This document shows positions 9,341 to 19,886 of a stretch of 64,000 bases of DNA, one piece after another. Position numbers and translations under genes: made by a program. Origin of the DNA: Obelidium mucronatum (lineage: Eukaryota > Chytridiomycota > Chytridiomycetes > Chytridiales > Chytriomycetaceae); contig JAIVFH010000133.1 of the NCBI GenBank assembly GCA_025765595.1, positions 16,626 to 80,625 of the forward strand, in the 5' to 3' direction. How positions within the stretch are numbered: the stretch's first letter is position 1; every line of letters starts with the position of its first letter. The notes beneath the pieces were generated by a model, which was not told the origin of the DNA, searched no databases, and saw nothing but the letters and a program-made list of their open reading frames with translations.

Positions 9341-12094
9341 TTACTGAGCCAGATCACTACTACCACTCGCCAAACCACTTCGTACCTGCTTCTCCCCTTG
9401 CAACCACCACGCACGCACCTTTTGTTTCGACGCCGCCGCACCACCGCCTTGCAAGACTTCCACAGACTCAGAAACTTCCCACTCATACACCTCCTTGACA
9501 ACTTCATGCGCTGGTCCAGAGATGTGAATCTCCATTCCACGAGACGTCTTTTCAATTTTATCAGTTACATCGACAGTGTTTCCCAAAATGGCAAACTGCA
9601 ACTGATTCCTTGCTCCTCCTCCTCCTCCTCCTCCTCCTCCTCCTCCCACTACGCCTCCTGTTGCTGGTCCAATGTGGATCCCAAATCGAGGCTCCACTTT
9701 TTTGAAGGCTTGGTTTGTTAAATCGAGGTTACGGAAAACTTGAATCAATCGCTTGCTCAATTGAATCGTCTCGAGAACGTTTTCTTTCACGGACTTGAGA
9801 CCTTGTGTTTGAAGGCCCGCGACAAACTTGAATTCTCCATCTATTGAGGGGTGATTTTTTTTTTTTTTTTTGGAAGGTCACTTCTTATAATGATGCATTG
9901 AAACGTACCATTGGATTCAAGGCGATATATATTGTCTGACGATTCCAATACTTGATCGATTTGAGCCTCCAGTGTGTTTATGAGGGAAACAAGTTGCGAA
10001 GCAGTACTTTCCATACTTTGATTTTTTTTTTTTGACAATGGGACATTATTTTAGCTTTCAAAAAAAAAGGGGGGGCACTTCCTTACGCAATGTCATCAAA
10101 GTCAATGATATGCACCTGAAGGAACGCCAACTCGTTGAAATCGGTAGGTTCATACTTTCCTGATTTGACTAGTTCTTCAGAAACCATCATTGGTAGTTTC
10201 CTGTGCTTTACGTTAATGCCTTCGGTATCGTCGTCGTCTGTTTTGATTGACTTTTGAGTTGATTCGTCAAATTCTTTGAGTTCTCGTGCATGTTTTTCCT
10301 TGAGTTTCTTGATTTCTATTGGGATGGTTTTCATGGTAAGAAGTTGTACATTTTTTTCGCAAGGCAGCGTTTTTTTTTTTTTTTTTTTTGTACCTGGGTC
10401 TCCTGATAAAGTCGCACACACTTTTTCTTGTTCCAGAACACGATGATCACGAATTTTCTTGTGCTGCTTTTTCATTGCTTGCAAGAGCTGTTTGTGTGTG
10501 TTTCTGAGAGTTTCGAGCAAAGCGGCTTCTCTTGCTTTAGCAGCTTCAATTGCCTTTGATGCTTCAATCGGAGATTCATCACCGCTTTCTTCCAAGTCGT
10601 CTTCGACTTCTGGAATCTCCTTGTCTAAATCTGTTGGTAATTGTCTCAAAAGAATCGCTTGTACAGATTCATAGGCCGATCCTTCTGTGGGTAATCCAAG
10701 TCCAGACAAGTGCTCTTTGAGATACACCTCCTCCTTCCGCCAAAACTCCTTATCACGCAGTTTGGCAGCCCTGGCCTCTTTGAGTTTTTGAATCTGCGCT
10801 TCTTTTCGTTGGCGTTCAACAAGGCTTGTAGCTGCCTTGATTGCGTTGCTTTGCGCTTGACTGATTTCCATGGATAGGATTTTGCCACGCACGATTTCTT
10901 CCTCTTGGTCATATTTTTGCTGGAGTTCTTGCTCGAGTTCGTGTTCCTTGGTCTGGTGCTCCATGAGGAGGGCTTGGTTTTCATCCATGTAGTCGATTTC
11001 CTGATCGACACGTCGAGAAATGGATTTCAGATGTGCTGTGTGGATTTCTGTTTGGTGGGAAACTTCGAGTTGGTTTCTCCTCAGGCGAATGTCAACCTTT
11101 TCTTGAAACACTTGTGCTTCCTTTTTTTTTTTTTTTAGAAAGTTGGACCCCAAATTAACAACTTTTGACATACTTTCCGGGCTAGTGCTTCTGCATTGCG
11201 TTTTTCCTCTGCTGCAGTCTTACTGTTGAAATCGAGGCCTTTCAAGATGACTCTGATTTCAGCGTCTTCCACGTCACGAAGGGCAACGTTTCGCATAAGT
11301 GACATTGTTTTTAATGCTCGGTTGTGAGAATCTACGAAGGAAAAAAATAAAATGGTTACTGCCTCTTTAATATTGTTGGAATCAGAAAAAAAATGTTGAA
11401 CCTCGCAGTTCCTTCTTTTCTCTGTCTTGGCCTTCTTCGATGCGTTTCAGATACAGCTGAATATTGGCGACTTGCCATTAATTTTTTTTTAATCAAGAAA
11501 TAAAAGCTCAATCACCTTTGCGGCTTTTCTTCGTTCAGTCATCCTGTCAGGAGTCATATTTAGTTTTTCATTGACACCAATGACAAGGATCGACTCACAG
11601 TGTTTTGAATCTCTTTGCTGCTTTCTCGCCAGCTCTGTTTGCGTCCATTGACTGTGAAAACAAACATTGAAATTTTGTCAACACAACCCGGCGCGCACCT
11701 GCCGCACGGCCTTCATTTCTCTCAGGACAGCCGCAAGCGTCTTTTCGTCGTCGGCGACCGCGAGCCGCGACTCGTTTTCCTGGCACTGCGGCGAGTTCAA
11801 AAGAAAAAGAAAAGAAGAGAAAAGAATAAGAAAAAAAGAAACCTGCGCCAGCTGCAGCGCCGCGGCCTCGTCCGCGTGCAGCTTTTCCAGCGCCAGCGCC
11901 AGCGCGGCGGCGGCCTCGCGGCGGCCAATGTCGTCGACGCCGAACGCGTTGCGGCGCGCCGCGTGGCGAAACTGGAACTCGGCGTGGCGGCCGTCGCGCC
12001 AAATGCGGCCGACGAGCGCCGCGTCCGCCGCCCGCTGCGTGGCGAGGAACGCGAGCGTCGCGTCGTCGATGAGCGTCTGCTTGTGCTGCGCCAT
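9341..12094 (-). CDS. Long coiled-coil protein ending in a degenerate class III nucleotide-cyclase domain
   Basis: About nine exons from ATG 12094. The N-terminal 550 or so residues are almost entirely charged helix and coiled coil. The exon ending FLQVHIIDFDDI (10083) is not terminal: its donor GC|GTAAGG joins an acceptor just before 10014, giving FDDIA-MESTASQLVSLINTL in phase. After the next intron (9908-9841) comes FKFVAGL, RFGIHIGPATGGVV, a poly-Gly insert, and AILGNTVDVTDKIE. This is the order of an adenylyl/guanylyl cyclase catalytic domain (DIVGFT, N-L helix, GDAYMVVAG, GIHTGPVVAGVV, GDTVNTASRME). The first metal Asp is plausible, but the second metal Asp, the purine-specifying Asp and the catalytic Asn/Arg are replaced (G, N, D, K). 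It is likely a pseudo-cyclase. Exon 1 is very GC- and Ala-rich. An axonemal or zoospore role is speculation. Confidence 0.65.
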
Positions 12095-12180
12095 GCTGCT
12101 TCGTGAAGTCTGTCTTCTGGAAGCTTTTCTTTTCTTTTCTTTCTTTTCTTTCTTTCTTTCTTTCTTTCGTACTCTATTCT

Positions 12181-15100
12181 TTATTCAAAGAAAGATCGAA
12201 TCATCGACGCGTTCGCGTCGCCAGTTTCATCAACCATCTGCCCAAAGTGGGTATCGCGTTTCTCAATCAGCAAGTGTCGTGGCGTGTCATATTCTAAAAC
12301 CTGTCCTTCCCCAAGAACCAGAGTCTTGGTGGATCCAATGATTGTATTCAGTCGATGTGCGATCGTCAGCGTAGTTGCATCCTTGAACTCTTCCTGGATC
12401 GTCTTTTGAATCAACGCATCAGTGGCCATGTCAACACTGGCAGTGCATTCATCCAACACAATAATCCGGGGTCGCTGGAGACACGCTCGCGCAAGACACA
12501 ACAGCTGGCGTTGTCCAACACTGACGTTTTCCGCGTTTTCCACCAGTTTGCATTCCAGCTTCCCTTCCATCTCTGATATTGCGTCCTTCATTCCACAGCG
12601 CTCAAGCACTCCCCAGATTTCATTGTCCGAGAATCTGTTGGATGGATCCAAGTTGCTGCGTAGACTGCCGGAGAACAGAACCGGGTCCTGTGGAATGATA
12701 GCCAATGCCGTTCGCAAATTGTGCAGGCGTAGCTTAGATGTGTCCACTCCGTCAATCAGAATTTGGCCGCCTGCGAGGTCAACGATTCGGAAGAGGGCTT
12801 GCATAAGCGAAGACTTTCCGCTACCCGTTCTGTAACCAACAAGTCGTTAAAAAAAACCCAAATAACAGGAGGTACTCTCACCTCCCAACAACACCAATTT
12901 TCTCTCCTCCGCGAATCACCACATTCACACCCTTCAGAACAAGAGGCAAATTGGGTTGATACCTCATTTGCACATCTTTGAACTCAATATCCCCCTTCAC
13001 CGGCCACTCTTTTGGTGGTTCCTCTCCTCCTTGATCCTCAATCGGCAACTCAATATATTCAACAAGCCGTTCGACCGCGTTCAACTGCATCTCCACTTCC
13101 ACGAGATGAAAAACAGTCATGTTCAATAAAGCCGTGCTTTGAAGCAGATACGATAAAGCCAGCCCGATTTTACTCGCATTGATAGTAAACCTACTCGCAG
13201 CTGCATACAATGCCGCACAAAGAACCAAGACATGTCCAATACACTCGAGCCGGAATTGAATCCAACGCTGCCCCGTAAAAAGCAAGTACATTGGCGACAT
13301 GTTGGCGTCCGTCAGTAAATGAGTCTTTTGGATGAATCTGGCTTCATCGTTGTAGGCGCGAATGGTTGATAGCCCAGACATGCATTCGGAAATATGGGCA
13401 TACAGAGGTGAACGAGAGATTGATTCAATGCGCTTTAGTTCTCGCGATGTAGCGCGATACACGATTTGGATTCCGACGTACACGGCAACCATTGGGATGA
13501 GAGCGGCAACAAAAACACCGGATGTAATGTAGGAGACTAATACGAATGTGGATATTACTTGAAGGATGGCATAGAATAAAAGTCGCATCGCGTCGTAAAT
13601 TGAATTATCGACTTGGTCAATGTCGCGAGAGAGGCGGTTGATGATTCGGCCGATTGGGGTTTGATCTTTTTTTTTTTTTTTTTACGTGTGAATATATCGA
13701 GTTTTTACCCAAACAAAAGAAAGAGAAGCCTTTTCTTACCGAAAAATGCAATTGGGTACTTCAAGATTCGAGAAAAGACGGCGTCATGCAAACTTTTGGA
13801 TGCTTGAATACCGCCCACAGCAAACAACAGAGAATACGCCAGCAGAGATAAAGCTTGCAGAACTGTCAATCCTGCATATGTCAACATGTATCCTTCTTTG
13901 CTCAACCCAGGATACGCAAATTGCGTCCATTCGACAAGCCAAATGTCATTGGCAAGACGAGAAGCTTGGGCAAAAAGCAGAGATGCTACAGTCACGAGCA
14001 GGAAAGCATTGGATCCAGAGCTTTTAAAGTAGGACATGAAGACGGAAGAGCTGATTTTCCCGCTCTGGCGGACCTCTGCTTGCATTTGCGTGACGTGCTT
14101 TACAGGTTCACCGGATTCTCCAGCAGAAGCGTTTTCCTCTGAGGTTATTCTTTTCATATTTTCGTCAGTTTTGGCCAGAGTCTTGAATGATTCGACTGCC
14201 TCGACTGGAGTTTCATCTTCTCCAGTTTCACCGCCATATGCGGCCATCAATTGGGAAAACTCTCGGTTCGCAGCAATTAAATCTGCGTATTTGCCTTGCT
14301 CGGAGATTTCTCCATTCTTTAGGAACACCACCCAGTTACTCGCAGGGACATGGTGCAATTGATGGGTCACAAGCAACCGCGTCTTGGCAGCCAAAATCCC
14401 ACAGATTCCATCTTCAAAAATCTTGCGACCCACATGCGAGTCAACAGCCGAAAGAGGATCTAAACCGAGGCAAAAATATAATCAAAATGCTGATATCTTC
14501 AACATGAAAAAAGGAAGACATGATTTCAAAACCACCAAAAAAAAAATTGCAAAAACAAACCATCAAGCAACGCGATATCATAATCCGTATACATCAACCG
14601 CGCCAACGCAATCCTCTGTTTCTGTCCCCCACTCAAATTGATCCCACGTTCCCCGATTTCCGACAAATCGCCATTCGGAAGAATTTTGAAATCTTGTTGC
14701 AAGCAGGCTGCTTCCACAACAGCATGATACCGCCCGGAGTCGAATTCCCTTCCAAACACTATATTTTCACGGACAGCGGCGTTTACAATCCAAGCTTGCT
14801 GTGCACAGTATCCGATCTTTCCATTGAAGGTCACGGTCCCTTGAATGCATTTGAGTTCGCCGATTAGAGAAGAGAGGAGGGAGGATTTCCCGCTACCAAC
14901 GGCACCGACAATTGATGTGAGCCCGCCAATGGGACAGTTTATAGTGATGTTTTTCAGTGTCGACTTGGGTTTGGGAAGTGGGCTGTTGACTCCTTCAACA
15001 TCAGACGCGATAAATTCAGAGTTTAGCTCAGATGGATTCGTTGTCGATTCCCACAAGAACTCTGCGTTTGAAATTTGAACCCCAAAAGCCGCTGTTGGAT

Positions 15101-16514
15101 CGATTGTGGCGGTGAATTCCACCTCTGGCGCATCAAAGAGCTCTTGAAGGCGATGTAGAGATATAAAGCAGTCTCCAATATTTGAGAGGTAGAGTGGTAG
15201 CCACATGACGTGTTGGCGCAGCTTGAGTCATCGAGCGACATGTTAGTTTTAAACATGGTTCTCAAAGTATTACCAGGAACTAATTAATACCTGGTTAAAT
15301 AAAGCGAGGGATGAAAAAATCTGTATCGGCCCCAAATCATCATGAAGCGCTCCATAAACAAGGAACGTAATGCTCGCAGCGAGTGCTGGAATAGCAAATC
15401 CCAAACAGGTAATAACACTACGAATAAAAGCAGCATTCCGAACAAGAACCAACTCCTCCTGTTCTCGAATCTTGGACACATTCTTTATGAATTGCGTTTC
15501 CCAGCAAAAGTATTTGATGATTCGAATTCCTTGCAGGATTTCCGATGACAGTTTGATTCGTTTGTCTGTGGTTGGGGCGATTGAGCCTCGAAGGACCATC
15601 AGCTTTTTGATCATGTATCCTTGTAATGGAAGACACGCAATGAGAAACGCTGCGCCTGCTAATCCCGGGGCACTGTTTGTAATTTCTCATGTCAGATTTT
15701 CGCTTGTCGAGTTAAAACTCAAACTAGGACCAAAAAAAAATTACCCAATAATAACCATCAATATTGCAATTGTCGTGAGGAAATATATGGGTGCTGTCGA
15801 GACCATTTGGAATTGTTGAAACGTTTGCTCGATTCGAGAAATGTCAGTGGAAACCAAGTTGGTGAGCTTTCCTGAGGAGAAGAGGGACCGGCCAACACCG
15901 TTCAGTCTCAACGACTTGCGATAGAGTGCTGAAATAAGCATTCCCTTCACGCCGATTGCTACTTTAGATGAACGCTGGAATATTACAGCTGATGGACTTG
16001 GTTAGCCAAAAAAAAAAAAAAAGCTTGTAATATCATGAAACTAACCGTTTAGCATCGATGCCATCAATGTGCACCAAAAGAATCCGAAAGCATATAAGAA
16101 AGCTGAGTACGCTGGCGGAGGATTGGGACCCTGAGAATCAACAATCACAGTCAAGAGACCCCGCATGAACCATGACGTCAGCGGCATGAATGCATCTCCA
16201 ATAATCTTCACAATGCCCCAAAGCGGATAGTAAGCATACATTGCTGTTAAAGCCTTTGTAACTGTCCTTCGTTTGCCGGGAGGTTGCCTTGTATCTGGAG
16301 AGGCCTTCTCGTTGGCCTGAGCCAAGAGCGCTTCAAACTGTTCCACTAGCAACAGAGACCGCTGCGAGTCATCAATTGCGTATAGATCCTCCATTTCCAG
16401 CGGAGCTTTCCATCCTTTCTTGACAAGTTTGTCGAACCATGCGTTTGTCAGTTGAGACAGGAAGGAAGACTGGGCTTCTAAGCTTGGGAGGTGTGGTTGA
16501 CTGATGTTCTGCAT
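12181..16514 (-). CDS. ABC transporter, ABCC/MRP type, copy A
   Basis: About seven exons, about 1300 residues, layout TMD1-NBD1-linker-TMD2-NBD2 without an extra N-terminal TMD0. NBD1 has Walker A GAVGSGKSSLL, signature LSGGQKQRIALARL and, across an intron, ALLD-DPLSAVDSHVG; NBD2 has [27 protein letters not shown] and [12 protein letters not shown]. The Asp after Walker B in NBD1 and Glu in NBD2 reproduce the one-dead-site asymmetry typical of ABCC exporters of conjugates and drugs. ATG 16514 (MQNISQPHLPSLEAQ) is the first in-frame start; a TATAAAA lies 45 bp upstream. It is the 3'-most of four same-strand copies. From the linker to the 5' end it is nearly identical to copy B. One residue in the first linker exon differs from B, C and D (EDGICG versus EEGICG). 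Confidence 0.85.
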
Positions 16515-17027
16515 ATTTGTACTTGTCGGAACGAATTTGGCAGCCACGAAGTCAGCCGTTTTATAGGAGATTTCTGGGTGTTTGGGTTGGCTTACGTCAT
16601 TGAGTTGATGATATCACTGAATTTATGGGCAATCCATGAAAAAAAAAAAATAATTCGAAGATCTTAATAATTATAGGCCCGTCAAATACTCTATTCCAAA
16701 AACGAACGCAGCAAAGATGCGTTCGCGTCACCAGTTTCATCCACCAGTTTGCTTAAGTGGGAATCGCGATTCTCAATCAGCAAGTGTCGTGGCGTGTCGT
16801 ATTCCAAAACCTGTCCTTCCCCAAGAACCAGAATCTTGGTGGATCCAATAATGGTATTCAGTCGATGCGCAATTGTCAGCGTAGTTGCATCCTTGAATTC
16901 CTCCTGTATCGTCTTTTGAATCAACGCATCAGTGGCCATGTCGACACTGGCAGTGCACTCATCCAATACAATGATCCGGGGTCGCTGGAGACACGCTCGC
17001 GCAAGACACAACAGCTGGCGTTGGCCA
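14155..17027. repeat. Tandem segmental duplication, unit 1 (2.87 kb)
   Basis: From the linker of ABCC-A through its 5' end, the spacer, and the 3' terminal part of the next gene. It is repeated almost exactly as 17028-19886 (offset 2871 at the left end, 2859 at the right end). Differences are confined mostly to 15168-15432 plus homopolymer lengths. Confidence 0.85.
16559..16565 (-). promoter_or_regulatory. Candidate TATA box of ABCC copy A
   Basis: TATAAAA on the minus strand 45 bp before ATG 16514, in a spacer of only about 180 bp to the next gene. The same box is preserved before copy B at 19418-19424. Inferred from position only. Confidence 0.35.
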
Positions 17028-19373
17028 TATTTTCGTCAGTTTTGGCCAGAGTCTTGAATGATTCGACTGCCTCGACTGGAGTTTCATCTTCTCCAGTTTC
17101 ACCGCCATATGCGGCCATCAATTGGGAAAACTCTCGGTTCGCAGCAATTAAATCTGCGTATTTGCCTTGCTCGGAGATTTCTCCATTCTTTAGGAACACC
17201 ACCCAGTTACTCGCAGGGACATGGTGCAATTGATGGGTCACAAGCAACCGCGTCTTGGCAGCCAAAATCCCACAGATTCCTTCTTCAAAAATCTTGCGAC
17301 CCACATGCGAGTCAACAGCCGAAAGAGGATCTAAACCGAGGCAAAAATATAATCAAAATGCTGATATCTTCAACATGAAAAAAGGAAGACATGATTTCAA
17401 AACCACCAAAAAAAAATTGCAAAAACAAACCATCAAGCAACGCGATATCATAATCCGTATACATCAACCGCGCCAACGCAATCCTCTGTTTCTGTCCCCC
17501 ACTCAAATTGATCCCACGTTCCCCGATTTCCGACAAATCGCCATTCGGAAGAATTTTGAAATCTTGTTGCAAGCAGGCTGCTTCCACAACAGCATGATAC
17601 CGCCCGGAGTCGAATTCCCTTCCAAACACTATATTTTCACGGACAGCGGCGTTTACAATCCAAGCTTGCTGTGCACAGTATCCGATCTTTCCATTGAAGG
17701 TCACGGTCCCTTGAATGCATTTGAGTTCGCCGATTAGAGAAGAGAGGAGGGAGGATTTCCCGCTACCAACGGCACCGACAATTGATGTGAGCCCGCCAAT
17801 GGGACAGTTTATAGTGATGTTTTTCAGTGTCGACTTGGGTTTGGGAAGTGGGCTGTTGACTCCTTCAACATCAGACGCGATAAATTCAGAGTTTAGCTCA
17901 GATGGATTCGTTGTCGATTCCCACAAGAACTCTGCGTTTGAAATTTGAACCCCAAAAGCCGCTGTTGGATCGATTGTGGCGGTGAATTCCACCTCTGGCG
18001 CATCAAAGAGCTCTTGAAGGCGATGTAGAGATATAAAACAGTCTCCAATATTTGAGAGATAGAGCGGTAACCACATGACGTGTTGGCGCAGCTGGATTCA
18101 TTGAGCAATATGTTTAAACCAAGGTCTCAATTATTACAAGGAGCTATTACCTGGTTAAATAAAGCGAGGGATGAAAAAATCTGTATCGGCCCCAAATCAT
18201 CATGAAGCGCTCCATAAACAAGGAAAGTAATGCTCGCAGCAAATGCTGGAATAGCAAATCCCAAACAGGTAATAACACTACGAATGAAAGCGGCATTCCG
18301 AACAAGAACCAACTCCTCCTGTTCTCGAATCTTGGACACATTCTTTATGAATTGCGTTTCCCAGCAAAAGTATTTGATGATTCGAATTCCTTGCAGGATT
18401 TCCGATGACAGTTTGATTCGTTTGTCTGTGGTTGGGGCGATTGAGCCTCGAAGGACCATCAGCTTTTTGATCATGTATCCTTGTAATGGAAGACACGCAA
18501 TGAGAAACGCTGCGCCTGCTAATCCCGGGGCACTGTTTGTAATTTCTCATGTCAGATTTTCGCTTGTCGAGTTAAAACTCAAACTAGGACCAAAAAAAAA
18601 TTACCCAATAATAACCATCAATATTGCAATTGTCGTGAGGAAATATATGGGTGCTGTCGAGACCATTTGGAATTGTTGAAACGTTTGCTCGATTCGAGAA
18701 ATGTCAGTGGAAACCAAGTTGGTGAGCTTTCCTGAGGAGAAGAGGGACCGGCCAACACCGTTCAGTCTCAACGACTTGCGATAGAGTGCTGAAATAAGCA
18801 TTCCCTTCACGCCGATTGCTACTTTAGATGAACGCTGGAATATTACAGCTGATGGACTTGGTTAGCCAAAAAAAAAAAAAAGCTTGTAATATCATGAAAC
18901 TAACCGTTTAGCATCGATGCCATCAATGTGCACCAAAAGAATCCGAAAGCATATAAGAAAGCTGAGTACGCTGGCGGAGGATTGGGACCCTGAGAATCAA
19001 CAATCACAGTCAAGAGACCCCGCATGAACCATGACGTCAGCGGCATGAATGCATCTCCAATAATCTTCACAATGCCCCAAAGCGGATAGTAAGCATACAT
19101 TGCTGTTAAAGCCTTTGTAACTGTCCTTCGTTTGCCGGGAGGTTGCCTTGTATCTGGAGAGGCCTTCTCGTTGGCCTGAGCCAAGAGCGCTTCAAACTGT
19201 TCCACTAGCAACAGAGACCGCTGCGAGTCATCAATTGCGTATAGATCCTCCATTTCCAGCGGAGCTTTCCATCCTTTCTTGACAAGTTTGTCGAACCATG
19301 CGTTTGTCAGTTGAGACAGGAAGGAAGACTGGGCTTCTAAGCTTGGGAGGTGTGGTTGACTGATGTTCTGCAT
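16691..19373 (-). pseudogene. Chimeric truncated ABCC gene, copy B (TMD1-NBD1 only in frame)
   Basis: From ATG 19373 the gene matches copy A exon by exon through TMD1, NBD1 (Walker A, LSGGQ) and into the linker. At KTDENM it meets the duplication junction at 17027. The following DNA is the 3' part of an NBD2 exon (signature, Walker B, H-loop; frame ending 16691), but it is entered out of frame. The real product would therefore end after about 28 unrelated residues at a stop at 16921. TMD2 and the Walker A half of NBD2 are missing. It could make a half-transporter of about 800 residues with an intact promoter; more likely it is a decaying by-product. The out-of-frame NBD2 tail is still fully open, so the event is recent. 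Confidence 0.75.
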
Positions 19374-19886
19374 ATTTGTACTTGTCGGAACGAATTTGGC
19401 AGCCACGAAGTCAGCCGTTTTATAGGAGATTTCTGGGTGTTTGGGTTGGCTTACGTCATTGAGTTGATGATATCACTGAATTTATGGGCAATCCATGAAA
19501 AAAAAAAAATAATTCGAAGATCTTAATAATTATAGGCCCGTCAAATACTCTATTCCAAAAACGAACGCAGCAAAGATGCGTTCGCGTCACCAGTTTCATC
19601 CACCAGTTTGCTTAAGTGGGAATCGCGATTCTCAATCAGCAAGTGTCGTGGCGTGTCGTATTCCAAAACCTGTCCTTCCCCAAGAACCAGAATCTTGGTG
19701 GATCCAATAATGGTATTCAGTCGATGCGCAATTGTCAGCGTAGTTGCATCCTTGAATTCCTCCTGTATCGTCTTTTGAATCAACGCATCAGTGGCCATGT
19801 CGACACTGGCAGTGCACTCATCCAATACAATGATCCGGGGTCGCTGGAGACACGCTCGCGCAAGACACAACAGCTGGCGTTGGCCA
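17028..19886. repeat. Tandem segmental duplication, unit 2
   Basis: Second copy of the 2.87-kb unit. The left junction at 17026-17028 fuses ttggcca (as at 19880-19886 in ABCC-C NBD2) with catattttcg (as at 14155-14164 in the ABCC-A linker), sharing only the dinucleotide CA. Confidence 0.85.
19418..19424 (-). promoter_or_regulatory. Candidate TATA box of ABCC copy B
   Basis: TATAAAA 45 bp upstream of ATG 19373, identical in context to the box before copy A because the whole promoter lies inside the duplicated unit. Confidence 0.35.

Noticed and set aside
9341..10014. Separate truncated cyclase gene starting at ATG 10014
   Set aside because: A GTAAGG donor after 10085 and an acceptor before 10014 join it in phase to the upstream coiled-coil gene and restore the first half of the cyclase motif.
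17028..19886. Copy B as a pure assembly duplication of copy A
   Set aside because: The divergence patch at about 18038-18293, an E/D codon difference and a clean junction with DNA found only in copy C argue for a real duplication, though long reads are needed to be certain.
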